Origin: Bacteroidota bacterium
Lineage (GTDB): Bacteria; Bacteroidota; Bacteroidia; Palsa-965
Assembly: GCA_006218065.1 (NCBI GenBank)
Contig: VBWE01000006.1
Span: 17,043-81,042 of the forward strand
DNA: 64,000 nucleotides
Reading direction: 5' to 3'
Shown here: one piece after another, positions 24,248 through 32,861 of the stretch
How the letters are laid out: the number at the start of each line of letters is the position of its first letter
Position numbering within the stretch: position 1 is the first letter of the stretch
Position numbers and translations under genes: made by a program
Notes under the pieces: generated by a model
What the model saw: only the letters and a program-made list of their open reading frames with translations
The model's database searches: none
Told to the model about the DNA's origin: nothing

Positions 24248-25252
24248 CTACAATCCGTTTTTCTTCAAATACGCATTCGTACGGTCAACGGCATTTTTCC
24301 GGATGTCCATGTAAAACAGGTTGACGTCGCTCACGTGGTAATTGGTACCGGTGTGCCAGTACTTCACGGCGTCGAGCGGGCGGGAGAATTTTACCCAGAG
24401 CAGGTTATCGTGGACTTTGGTTTCGCATAAAGCGGTATCAACGTTTTCAAATTCGAATTTTACACCGCCCTGGTGCTTCGCAGAAGGCACTGTTGCCGTA
24501 GCCTGCTTCCACGAAACCGGGTTCACGCAGGCGCAGCCTTTGTAACGCGTGTAGGCGTAAATGGTTTGTTGTCCCCAGTACACCGTATTCCACGAAACGA
24601 AACAGCCGGTTTGTGTAGCGCTGTCGCCGACGGGAATGTTTTTGAAATCGTTTACCGGGATAGAAAAACCGATCGGGTAGGCGGCCACGAGTTGTTTCTG
24701 CAAAGGTTTGCCGTCGAAAAATTCTTTGAGCAGGCGCTGCGTATGTTTCGCGCCCTGGCTGTGGCCGGCGATGATCACGGGGCGGCCTTTGTTCCAGTGT
24801 TCGAGGTAATATTCGAATGCTTTTTTGATGTCGCTGTAGGCGAGGTCGAGGGCGGCTTCGCCTTCGGGACCGCCGCGCGTAAAAGCTTTGAGGTGCGCCT
24901 GCCGGTAGCGCGGGGCGTACACTTTGCCGCAGGCGTTGAACGGTGTGGCCTGGTTTTTTACGCACATCTCGCTTTTCCCGTTCACTTTTTCATCGTCGAG
25001 ACTCGCGTTCCAGGGACCGCCCACGAGGTACACGGTGGGGTGAATGTAAAACACATCCACTTTGGCGTTCGCCTGGTTTTCGGGAATGCTGCAGCCGGGC
25101 GGAATGGTGTCGCCGATGTCGTGGCGGTCGGGCAGGGCGATCCAGAATTTTTGCTGGGTGTAGTCGGGGATGGGGCCGTTGGTTTCTTCTGTTCCTCTTT
25201 GGGTGAAAGATTCGAGCAGGAGAAAACAGAGTAAATAGAAAATGGGTTTCAT
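24248..25252 (-). CDS. Secreted alpha/beta-hydrolase, DUF3089 family
   Basis: 334 residues with signal peptide (MKPIFYLLCFLLLESF). The DUF3089 hallmark is VDVFYIHPTVYLVGGPWNAS (about 65-84) followed by the nucleophile elbow GHSQG with Ser165. Later conserved blocks are AAYPIGFSIPVNDF and the Cys-containing CFVSWNTVYWG, CACVNPVSW. A catalytic His near the C-terminus (WHTGTNYHVSDVNLFYMDIR) is plausible. Substrate unknown; secreted members are presumed esterases or lipases. It is convergent with the TPR gene across the palindromic element. Confidence 0.88.
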   Translation of the reverse strand: MKPIFYLLCFLLLESFTQRGTEETNGPIPDYTQQKFWIALPDRHDIGDTIPPGCSIPENQANAKVDVFYIHPTVYLVGGPWNASLDDEKVNGKSEMCVKNQATPFNACGKVYAPRYRQAHLKAFTRGGPEGEAALDLAYSDIKKAFEYYLEHWNKGRPVIIAGHSQGAKHTQRLLKEFFDGKPLQKQLVAAYPIGFSIPVNDFKNIPVGDSATQTGCFVSWNTVYWGQQTIYAYTRYKGCACVNPVSWKQATATVPSAKHQGGVKFEFENVDTALCETKVHDNLLWVKFSRPLDAVKYWHTGTNYHVSDVNLFYMDIRKNAVDRTNAYLKKNGL

Positions 25253-25476
25253 TGTTATAAATGTAAAGCAAAAATTCTGCCAGCCATCTCGCCGCGCGGC
25301 GTTTAGTCTGCTTTATGCAAAGCGATTCTTGATCACTTGCTCGCGATGACTATACTTCCCTTTTCCCGCTGCAAGCCTTGTATTTACTGATCTCCTCCAT
25401 TTTTTCCCTCCCCCTTGTAACAAATCCATATTTCCCCCCGTCTTACACCCAGAAACGAACCAAAACCAACAAAAAC

Positions 25477-26220
25477 ATGAAATCCGCATTATACTTAATC
25501 GCTGCAAGTACCCTGTTTTTCAGTACCGCCGAAGCCGGCAATTACTGCGACAGCACCAAAACCAAAAAGATCCACATCGGCAACGACGAAGGATTTAAAC
25601 ACTGGCAGGGCCTCGACATCGGCTTCTCCGGCTGGCTCACACGGGATAACAGCATCGACCTGCCCGAAGCCTGGCGGGATATGGAAATCGATAACGCCCG
25701 TTCCTTTGCTTTCGCCTGGAACATGCACCAGCACAATTTCCATCTCTACAAGAATTACATCAATGTCGGTACCGGTCTCGGCCTCGAATGGAACAGCTAC
25801 GCATTCCGTGAAAACATCACGCTGGGTATAAATACCCCGAGGCTCACCGCTACGCTCGATTCCATCAACTACGCCAAAAACAAACTGCGCACCTGTTTCG
25901 TAAACGTGCCCGTGATGCTCGATTTCAATACTTCGGAAGATGAAGACCGCGCCTTTCACCTGAGCGCCGGTGTGAAATTCGGCTACAACGTGTTCCGCAA
26001 CCGCCAGGTACAGAAGTTCTACGAAAACGACGGCGACGACAAAGAGAAACGCGTCATAAAAGACGACTACTACGTGAATCCTTTCCGCTACAGCCTGATG
26101 GCCCGCGTGGGATACGGCGATTACACCCTGTTTGCCGATTACGCCCTGTCGGAAATGTTCCGCAGCGCGAAAGGCCCGCAGGTTACGCCTTTCACAGTCG
26201 GACTGCATATCGCACTTTAG
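25477..26220 (+). CDS. Outer-membrane beta-barrel protein of unknown function
   Basis: 247 residues from ATG 25477, which gives signal peptide MKSALYLIAASTLFFSTAEA. The mature sequence has alternating amphipathic strands with aromatic ends (KHWQGLDIGFSGWLTRD; NVGTGLGLEWNSYAF; YSLMARVGYGDYTLFADYAL) and a C-terminal VTPFTVGLHIAL, consistent with a PorT/OmpA-like small barrel of 8-10 strands. Loops are rich in Asp/Glu/Lys. The single gene is followed by a terminator. No partner gene suggests its role. Confidence 0.83.
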   Translation: MKSALYLIAASTLFFSTAEAGNYCDSTKTKKIHIGNDEGFKHWQGLDIGFSGWLTRDNSIDLPEAWRDMEIDNARSFAFAWNMHQHNFHLYKNYINVGTGLGLEWNSYAFRENITLGINTPRLTATLDSINYAKNKLRTCFVNVPVMLDFNTSEDEDRAFHLSAGVKFGYNVFRNRQVQKFYENDGDDKEKRVIKDDYYVNPFRYSLMARVGYGDYTLFADYALSEMFRSAKGPQVTPFTVGLHIAL

Positions 26221-26242
26221 TTTGATTCTTGCTTCAATGAAG

Positions 26243-26272
26243 AGGGTCGCTCGCAGGAGCGGCCCTTTTTTC
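26243..26272 (+). terminator. Terminator after the barrel-protein gene
   Basis: 9-bp stem gggtcgctc (26244-26252) with 26257-26265 (one G-T opposition), 4-nt loop, then T6. Confidence 0.85.
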
Positions 26273-26312
26273 GTCACTTTTCAACAGGCCGGATTTGCCC
26301 GCGCGAAACACG

Positions 26313-26320
26313 TAAATTTG
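26313..26320 (+). promoter_or_regulatory. -7 box of the helicase gene
   Basis: TAAATTTG, with TTTG at 26294-26297 15 nt upstream (short spacing), 20 nt before GTG 26341. Confidence 0.5.
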
Positions 26321-26340
26321 TGTTCTTATTGATTAAGACT

Positions 26341-28713
26341 GTGAAAGACAATTACCTCGAAGAACTGAATGACGTGCAGCGTGCGGCCGTGGAATGCACC
26401 GAAGGCCCGGTGATGATCGTTGCCGGCGCCGGTTCGGGCAAAACGCGCGTGCTTACGTATCGTGTGGCGCACCTGATCCGCAAGGGCGTCGATCCGTTCA
26501 ATATTCTCTCGCTTACCTTTACCAACAAAGCGGCGCGCCAGATGAAAAACCGCATCGCGGACATCATCGGCACCAGCGAAGCGCGCAACCTGTGGATGGG
26601 TACTTTTCACTCCGTGTTTGCACGCATCCTGCGCACGGAAGCCCTGCGGCTGGGCTACCCGGTTAATTTTACGATTTACGATACCGACGACAGCAAGAGC
26701 CTGATCAAAACTATCCTGAAAGAACAGGGGCTCGATGAAAAAATATACAAACCGGGACTCGTGCTTTCACGTATCTCTGCGGCGAAGAACAACCTGCTTT
26801 CCGCACAGGCATACCTGCAGAACAGCCAGGTGATGGAAGAAGACCGCATGAGCGGGAAACCGAAAATCGGCGTGGTGTATGAACAGTACCAGAAACGCTG
26901 TTTCAAAGCCGGCGCGATGGATTTCGACGACCTGCTTTTTAATACGAATATTCTGCTCCGCGATTATCCCGACCTGCTGAACAAATACCAGGACAAGTTT
27001 CGCTACATCCTCGTGGATGAGTACCAGGATACGAACTTTTCGCAGTACGTGATCGTGAAGCAGCTGGCGGCGCGCTTCCAGAATATCTGCGTGGTGGGTG
27101 ACGATGCGCAGAGTATTTACGCGTTCCGCGGCGCGAATATCCAGAACATCCTGAATTTCGAACGCGACTATCCCGACCTGCAGACGTTCAAGCTCGAGCA
27201 GAATTACCGCAGCACGAAAAACATCGTGGCGGCCGCCAACGCGATCATCGCGAACAACCGCGACCAGATCAAGAAAAACGTATGGACGGATAACGATCAC
27301 GGCCAGCTGCTGCAGCTCATGAAAGCGATGAGCGACAATGAAGAAGGGCAGATCGTGGCGCGCAGCATTTTTGAAACGAAGATGAACGAGCAGGTGCGCA
27401 ACAAGGATTTTGCTATCCTGTACCGCACCAATGCGCAAAGCCGTTCCATGGAAGAAGCCCTGCGCAAGCTCAATATCCCGTATCGCATTTACGGCGGACT
27501 TTCATTTTACCAGCGCAAGGAAGTGAAGGACATGCTGGCCTATTTCCGGCTCTCGCTCAACCCGCACGACGAAGAAGCGCTCAAACGCGCGATCAATTAT
27601 CCTGCGCGCGGCATCGGCGATACCACGCTGGATAAAGTGATCATCGCTGCGCGGGATAATGATGTGAGCATCTGGACCATCCTCGAAGAAATTCAAACCG
27701 GCAACGCCGATTTCGGAATCAACAGCGGAACCCGCCAGCGCATCGGCGATTTCGTAACCATGATCAAAAGCTTCCAGGTCATGATCCCGACGGATGACGC
27801 CTACACGGTCGCCCAGCACATCGCACAACAGTCGGGCCTGACGCGCGAACTGTATTCCGACAAAACGCCCGAAGGCGTGAGCCGCTACGAAAACGTGCAG
27901 GAACTGATGAACGGCCTGAAAGAATTTGCCGACGGCGACGGCGCTCCGGCAATCGAACTGGTGGAAAGCGACCCGGAACTGCAGCGCATCGAAGCGCAGG
28001 TCAAAGCGGGACAGCAGGAAGAAACGCAGGCCGAGACGCAACCGCTCAAAACGCTCAACCAGTTTATGCAGGATATCGCCCTGCTTACCGATGCCGACAG
28101 TAAGGAATCGGACAAGGACCTGGATAAAGTTTCGCTGATGACGATTCACAGTTCGAAGGGACTTGAGTTTCCGTACGTACATATCGTGGGACTGGAAGAG
28201 AATCTTTTTCCTTCGCCGCTTTCACTCAACTCGCGTTCGGACCTGGAAGAGGAGCGCCGTCTTTTTTACGTCGCGCTCACCCGCGCCGAAAAACGCGCCA
28301 CGCTCAGCTACGCTTCCACGCGTTACCGCTGGGGCAACCTGACCAGCTGCGAACCGAGCCGTTTCCTCGAAGAGATCGATACCAGGTATATTGAATACGC
28401 CAACCGCGCGGCGAAAGCATCGGTACACCCGTCGGACGACGAGCCCGTTTTCCAGCGGCGCGAAATCGTAAAAACAGCCACCGTTCCGCCGAAAAAGAAC
28501 CTGGTCAAAGTAAACGCCGCCGCCGGCTCCGGTTACGACAACAGTCACCTGAAAGAACTCGCCGTAGGCATGCAGGTGCAACACGAACGTTTCGGAAACG
28601 GTAAAGTGGTAGCCATGGAAGGCGCTTTTCCCAACAGCAAGGCTACGGTCGCTTTCGAAGGCGTCGGACAAAAACAGTTGCTGCTGAAGTTTGCGAAGTT
28701 GAAGATTGTGTAG
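26341..28713 (+). CDS. UvrD/PcrA-type 3'-5' DNA helicase
   Basis: 790 residues from GTG 26341 (an in-frame GTG at 26320 would add 7 residues but lies on the -7 box). SF1A motifs are complete: Walker A GAGSGKT (29-35), motif Ia LTFTNKAARQMKNRI, motif II VDEYQDTNFSQY, motif III VVGDDAQSIYAFRGA, motif IV LEQNYRS, motif V TIHSSKGLEF and motif VI YVALTRAEKRATLSYAS. The C-terminus (ELAVGMQVQHERFGNGKVVA ... LLLKFAKLKIV) is the Tudor-like domain of PcrA that binds RNA polymerase. It unwinds DNA in nucleotide-excision repair and removes RecA or stalled polymerase. A family I palindrome follows the stop. Confidence 0.95.
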   Translation: MKDNYLEELNDVQRAAVECTEGPVMIVAGAGSGKTRVLTYRVAHLIRKGVDPFNILSLTFTNKAARQMKNRIADIIGTSEARNLWMGTFHSVFARILRTEALRLGYPVNFTIYDTDDSKSLIKTILKEQGLDEKIYKPGLVLSRISAAKNNLLSAQAYLQNSQVMEEDRMSGKPKIGVVYEQYQKRCFKAGAMDFDDLLFNTNILLRDYPDLLNKYQDKFRYILVDEYQDTNFSQYVIVKQLAARFQNICVVGDDAQSIYAFRGANIQNILNFERDYPDLQTFKLEQNYRSTKNIVAAANAIIANNRDQIKKNVWTDNDHGQLLQLMKAMSDNEEGQIVARSIFETKMNEQVRNKDFAILYRTNAQSRSMEEALRKLNIPYRIYGGLSFYQRKEVKDMLAYFRLSLNPHDEEALKRAINYPARGIGDTTLDKVIIAARDNDVSIWTILEEIQTGNADFGINSGTRQRIGDFVTMIKSFQVMIPTDDAYTVAQHIAQQSGLTRELYSDKTPEGVSRYENVQELMNGLKEFADGDGAPAIELVESDPELQRIEAQVKAGQQEETQAETQPLKTLNQFMQDIALLTDADSKESDKDLDKVSLMTIHSSKGLEFPYVHIVGLEENLFPSPLSLNSRSDLEEERRLFYVALTRAEKRATLSYASTRYRWGNLTSCEPSRFLEEIDTRYIEYANRAAKASVHPSDDEPVFQRREIVKTATVPPKKNLVKVNAAAGSGYDNSHLKELAVGMQVQHERFGNGKVVAMEGAFPNSKATVAFEGVGQKQLLLKFAKLKIV

Positions 28714-28749
28714 GCCCGTATAGCCTGTATAAGTCAGCAGTGACTTTTC

Positions 28750-28905
28750 CAGATATGAGACTTGAGATTTGAGACACGTTTTTCCACTAAAGTGATCTCG
28801 GTTTTTTCAATTGTTCTTTTGCGCATTTCAAATCGAATAAAAGGACCTGGATCACTTTAGCTGAAAACCGTTATCTCACGTCTCAAATCTCAAGTCTCAT
28901 ATCTG
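28750..28905. repeat. Long inverted repeat, family I copy 2
   Basis: Perfect 26-bp arms (28750-28775 and 28880-28905) and perfect 11-bp inner arms ctaaagtgatc (28787-28797 and 28850-28860). Same words as copy 1, with coordinated changes in both arms (gacttgag/ctcaagtc here, gatgtgag/ctcacatc in copy 1). Flanked on the right by the aacgaagtcttcgtt hairpin that is on the left of copy 1. Confidence 0.9.
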
Positions 28906-28934
28906 AAACGAAGTCTTCGTTACACAGCAGATAC

Positions 28935-30794
28935 TTACTTCAAAAATTCCACTTCCATATCATCGATATACAGCAGCGAATTATCCTGCTTCATGATATA
29001 GACACTGAAAATATCACCGGGAGTCTGCGGAACGAAAAGGGGCGCGTCGAGCGAAAGCGGAACCCATGTTTTTTCTTTATCGGTTATGTGAACCAGGAAC
29101 GAAGTTGTCCAGCCGTATGTATTCCCGTTGGGCGTGAACTGCTGGATGATGATTTGCGCATCGTTGTCGTTTTCGTCCATCCAGGCTTTCAGTTTAACAC
29201 GCACGCAGGTTCCCGGGATCAGCGAATCGGGCAGAAGCCTGCGCAGCGTATCGGAAAGCGCCGGCGAGTTGTGGAATTTCTTGTCGAGCCGAACGGCGTG
29301 TTTTCCCGACGCGGACTGCTGCCCGGCGACTACGGATTGTGAAAAAATCCATTTGTCCTTGGTCTCGAAATCGTTCGCGTACTCTTTCACAACCGTATTC
29401 ACAGGCGATTTGAACCATACATGCCCGTCGGGCGGATAGATAAATTCGAACTGCTTGCCTGTTTCGAGGAAAACGTGCCAGTATTTTTCCTTCGTGATTT
29501 TATCGTAAGGCAGAATCGCTTTGTACGACTGCCAGGTTTGAACGAGGTTGATATAAATAAGCGGAAGCAGGATAAACACTGTGAGCATGGAAAAATAAAC
29601 CCGTTTGTGATCGCGCAGTTTCTGCAAAAGCAGGCCGAGCAGTATCGCGAAGAGCGGGAAAAATTCGATGAAGGCGCGCATGCCGTAGCTTCCGCCGTAA
29701 AACCACATCCACCAGCAGGAAAGCACGTACGTAAGCACGAGAAAAAAAAGCAGGAAACTGGCCGCCCGGAAAGGTTCGCGACGCAGCGTGAACAAACCGC
29801 CAAGCATTACGAGCAGCACCGGCGTATAAATAAACAGCCCTTTGCGCCAGCTGAAAAGAATATCAAAGAAATGCGGTTCGGCGAAAACCAGTTTTTCATT
29901 CGTATACGAATACACGAACCATTTCCCACACTGGAAATAATACAAAAGAAGCTGGATGAAAAGTACGGCGCAGAAAACAAGCACGGAGAACATGAGCGCG
30001 GTTTTATTTTTCCATAACCCCGGAAAAAGGGTTTTCATGTTTTCCCAGGAACCCGCCAGGAAAGGCAGCGCCAGGATGATCAGCCCGTTCACCGGGCGGA
30101 TCAGGATGATCATGGCGAACAGGAAACTGAAAAGAAGCATGCGTTTGGCTGTGCATGTTTCAATCATCCGGTGCGCAGTGAGCAGGAATGCGCAGATAAA
30201 TCCGAAGGAAAAAACGTGCGACATCGAACTTTCGTTCAGCGTATAATAAAACAGGTTTGTCCCGAAAAAAAGCGTGAGCAGCACGATCGCCTGCGCAGCT
30301 TCCCGGATTTCAAAACGTTTCATCAGTCGCCGCAGGCAACAGAGCCCGAGCATCAGGTAAAACAAAGCCCCGACACTGACTGAGCATTGGTACAGCAGCG
30401 AATAGCCGTCGTGATCATAGTCCAGCCAGTCGCTCAGCCCATAGGCGGGCAGGTAGAACGGGGCCAGCGCCACGGCAACACCCGCGTAGTATTTGTTCAC
30501 ATAAAAACTGTCGACCCTGTTGCACCAGGCGCGCCCGAGGTTCGTGCCGCAGATTCCGCGGTACTTGCAAAGCATTTCTTCCCCGAATTTATACTGCAGG
30601 TCGTGCTGTACAAAAACGGCAGGGAGATAAGCATAGTAACCTTGCCCGTCGCTGTCTACGATACGTTTCCAGTTATTCCCACTCCACGAAACAGTAAAAA
30701 GGTAATTGACCGAAACCAAAAGAATAAACCACCAGGCCGCGGACGACCATGGAATACGCTTGATTTCGATACCTTCTGAGGAAAAACGCGGCAT
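28935..30794 (-). CDS. Large polytopic membrane protein, possible GT-C glycosyltransferase
   Basis: 619 residues. About eleven hydrophobic helices span residues 18-430, beginning WWFILLVSVNYLFTVSW. The first periplasmic loop reads KRIVDSDGQGYYAYLPAVFV, an acidic pattern like the first loop of GT-C enzymes using polyprenol-linked sugars. The C-terminal ~180 residues form a soluble, carbohydrate-binding-like beta-sandwich (WIFSQSVVAGQQSASGKHAV ... LLYIDDMEVEFLK). Thus a membrane glycosyltransferase with a jelly-roll-like tail is the best guess. Monocistronic and convergent with the helicase gene. Confidence 0.82.
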   Translation of the reverse strand: MPRFSSEGIEIKRIPWSSAAWWFILLVSVNYLFTVSWSGNNWKRIVDSDGQGYYAYLPAVFVQHDLQYKFGEEMLCKYRGICGTNLGRAWCNRVDSFYVNKYYAGVAVALAPFYLPAYGLSDWLDYDHDGYSLLYQCSVSVGALFYLMLGLCCLRRLMKRFEIREAAQAIVLLTLFFGTNLFYYTLNESSMSHVFSFGFICAFLLTAHRMIETCTAKRMLLFSFLFAMIILIRPVNGLIILALPFLAGSWENMKTLFPGLWKNKTALMFSVLVFCAVLFIQLLLYYFQCGKWFVYSYTNEKLVFAEPHFFDILFSWRKGLFIYTPVLLVMLGGLFTLRREPFRAASFLLFFLVLTYVLSCWWMWFYGGSYGMRAFIEFFPLFAILLGLLLQKLRDHKRVYFSMLTVFILLPLIYINLVQTWQSYKAILPYDKITKEKYWHVFLETGKQFEFIYPPDGHVWFKSPVNTVVKEYANDFETKDKWIFSQSVVAGQQSASGKHAVRLDKKFHNSPALSDTLRRLLPDSLIPGTCVRVKLKAWMDENDNDAQIIIQQFTPNGNTYGWTTSFLVHITDKEKTWVPLSLDAPLFVPQTPGDIFSVYIMKQDNSLLYIDDMEVEFLK

Positions 30795-31095
30795 ACCTTA
30801 GTTCGCAGTAAATCTACTCAAAAACTTCGGGAGGTTTTTATCGCTTCCGGTCACCGGTGTACCGGTCCTGGAATAGTATTCCTTGTTCTGCGGTGGTAAT
30901 GAAATACAATTTTACGAATATGTACAGCCCTTTGTTTACCGTCATTGATCGCCTAAAAGGGATTCTTCATCGGCTTTATCGCTGCCCGGGTTCAGCACGG
31001 ATATACAATTCAAAGTATAATTCGCCGCGGGTAATTGTTTTTATAAAGCGTTGCAGTAATCGACATTTGATGACACACGCAAACAACGGAATAGT
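30795..31095. other. Non-coding spacer
   Basis: About 300 nt without a supported gene. A weak aaaacttc/gaggtttt hairpin lies near 30821-30838; otherwise I see no promoter of good quality, RNA or repeat. Confidence 0.45.
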
Positions 31096-31296
31096 ATGAA
31101 AAATTATTTTTGCCGGCGGGCGATCCCGGTCGGACTGGGTTTCGTTTTGCTTTCAGGGAGCTGCAGTAACGGGGCGACAGTCAGCCAGATCGGCGCCTCG
31201 AAACCGGAATACCACAGTAAAAAAATAAAGAAACAAGCAAGGCAGATTAAACTGGTTTCGGCCCGGCAAAAGAAAAAAGCATTTCCCGGTTGGTGA
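31096..31296 (+). CDS. Small basic lipoprotein-like peptide
   Basis: 66 residues starting MKNYFCRRAIPVGLGFVLLS and reaching a lipobox-like GSC at Cys23. The remainder is short and very basic (PEYHSKKIKKQARQIKLVSA, ending FPGW). Small, Lys-rich lipoproteins of this layout are common in Bacteroidota. The lipobox is imperfect (S at -1 and G at -2), there is no clear promoter, and no family is recognised, so confidence is moderate. The following 110 nt to the oxidoreductase gene hold nothing obvious. Confidence 0.5.
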   Translation: MKNYFCRRAIPVGLGFVLLSGSCSNGATVSQIGASKPEYHSKKIKKQARQIKLVSARQKKKAFPGW

Positions 31297-31407
31297 AAAG
31301 TGAAGAAGAAAGAACCGGATATCGGTCGGGATATCGTTTTGGCCTGGCGCTGAAGGGTCTGTCGCAGGTCGAAGACGAATCCCGGCCATACTCCGTTTTA
31401 GTACGTA

Positions 31408-32814
31408 TCAGGCCTGGTCGCCGTTGATGGACGTGGCGCGGATATACGCATCGTCGATGTCCCCGAAAATCAGTTCCCAGTTTGCGGCGCAGGTTTTTTC
31501 ATGAACATTCGGACGATCGATAACGAGATTCTTCCACCGCGCAAACTGTTTCGGGTTCTGAAGCATGTCGAGAAAATCGCTGTAACGTTCATAGCTGTTG
31601 AAAAAATCACCGGCCAGCAGGTAGTGGAACATGGCGAAAGCCGTTTCGTAACCGCCGTAGCCCGACTCGGAAGTGGAGCTGAGTGAAGAGAGGTTGAATG
31701 ATTTCGGATCGTAGAAAATCTGGATGAATTTTTCGACCAGGTTATATGCTCCGTCGATTTGTGTTTTCTTTTCCGCCATGACTTTCATACCGGCTTCTTC
31801 GCCTTCTTTAAAAAGTACGTCGAGCGCTTCGGCGAATATCTTCGAACTGTTCATCCCGAGGTAAACCCCGGAAGCGAAAATCGGGTCGAGGAATTTCCCG
31901 GAATCGCCGAGCATGGCGAAATTTTTCCCGTAAGTTTTTTCCGCATAGTAGGAAAAATCGGAAACGATGATCAGCGGCTGGGCCTGCTCGGCATGTTCGA
32001 GAATGTCGCGTGTCAGCGCGCAGGCCTGTATTTCCTGCATATAAAGCGCTTTCTGCCATTCGGCAATCCCGGCTTTGGTCAGTTTCGCTTTTTCCTGTTT
32101 CAGGTATTTGCGGTCGATGATCAGGCCTACACTGATGCGATCTTTACCGACCGGCTGAATGCCGAACCAGCCGCTTTTCTGTTCTTCGAGATAGCAGATC
32201 TGCAGCAGCCCGACGTCGATTCCCTGGCTGTATTTCGCGCCTTTCCAGTGCGTGAGAAAAGCGATCCGGTCAAGGTCTTTGTAGGCGGTTTTATCGCCCA
32301 GCCGCCTGGCAAGAAAAGTATCCTGCCCGCTGGCATCGATCAGGAAACGCGCGGTGAATTGTTTTTCGCCGGAAGCTTTTACTTCCACGATGCCGTCGGG
32401 ACGGTCGAGGTTCACTGCCGTTACATTCGTTTCTTCAAGCACATCCGCACCTTCGCTCTGCGCTTTATCCAGCAGCATTTTATCGAAATCGGCACGGACA
32501 ACGTGAAAGGAGAGATAACTGTCATCGAAAATGACGTTCCGGAAACACCAGGTAGCGCTGCTTGTCCCGTCGTGGTTCGTAAAACGCGCACCCGGTTTGC
32601 GGACAAAACGTCTTTTCATTTCATCCAGCACGCCCAGTTCCTCGAACAGCGGGTAGCAGAACGGGAGTAAAGATTCGCCGACATGCTGCCGTGGAAATTT
32701 TTCGCGCTCGAGAACCAGGACGGAATATCCTTTCCGCCGGAGGTAAATGGCCGAAGAGGATCCCGTAGGACCGCCGCCGATAATGATAAAATCGTAGTCG
32801 TCGTTCTGATTCAT
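31408..32814 (-). CDS. FAD-dependent oxidoreductase, flavin-halogenase-like
   Basis: 468 residues. The FAD site GGGPTGSS (13-20), KFPRQHVGESLLP (39-51) and GDSGKFLDPIFASGVYLGMN are typical of the flavin-dependent halogenase group acting on carrier-bound substrates. Lys73 in RKPGARF sits where PltA/CmlS-type halogenases have their catalytic lysine. The WxWxIP motif is degenerate (W216-F-G-I-Q-P221), while the FxPxSxG spacing ending S228/G230 is kept. So halogenation is possible but not certain; hydroxylation or dehydrogenation are alternatives. It is the last gene of the operon with adenylation enzyme, carrier protein and dehydrogenase; a gap of 47 nt precedes it. Confidence 0.85.
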   Translation of the reverse strand: MNQNDDYDFIIIGGGPTGSSSAIYLRRKGYSVLVLEREKFPRQHVGESLLPFCYPLFEELGVLDEMKRRFVRKPGARFTNHDGTSSATWCFRNVIFDDSYLSFHVVRADFDKMLLDKAQSEGADVLEETNVTAVNLDRPDGIVEVKASGEKQFTARFLIDASGQDTFLARRLGDKTAYKDLDRIAFLTHWKGAKYSQGIDVGLLQICYLEEQKSGWFGIQPVGKDRISVGLIIDRKYLKQEKAKLTKAGIAEWQKALYMQEIQACALTRDILEHAEQAQPLIIVSDFSYYAEKTYGKNFAMLGDSGKFLDPIFASGVYLGMNSSKIFAEALDVLFKEGEEAGMKVMAEKKTQIDGAYNLVEKFIQIFYDPKSFNLSSLSSTSESGYGGYETAFAMFHYLLAGDFFNSYERYSDFLDMLQNPKQFARWKNLVIDRPNVHEKTCAANWELIFGDIDDAYIRATSINGDQA

Positions 32815-32861
32815 AAGCAGGCTAAAATTATGAAATAGAAAAACAGGTTTTATTTTTTCAT

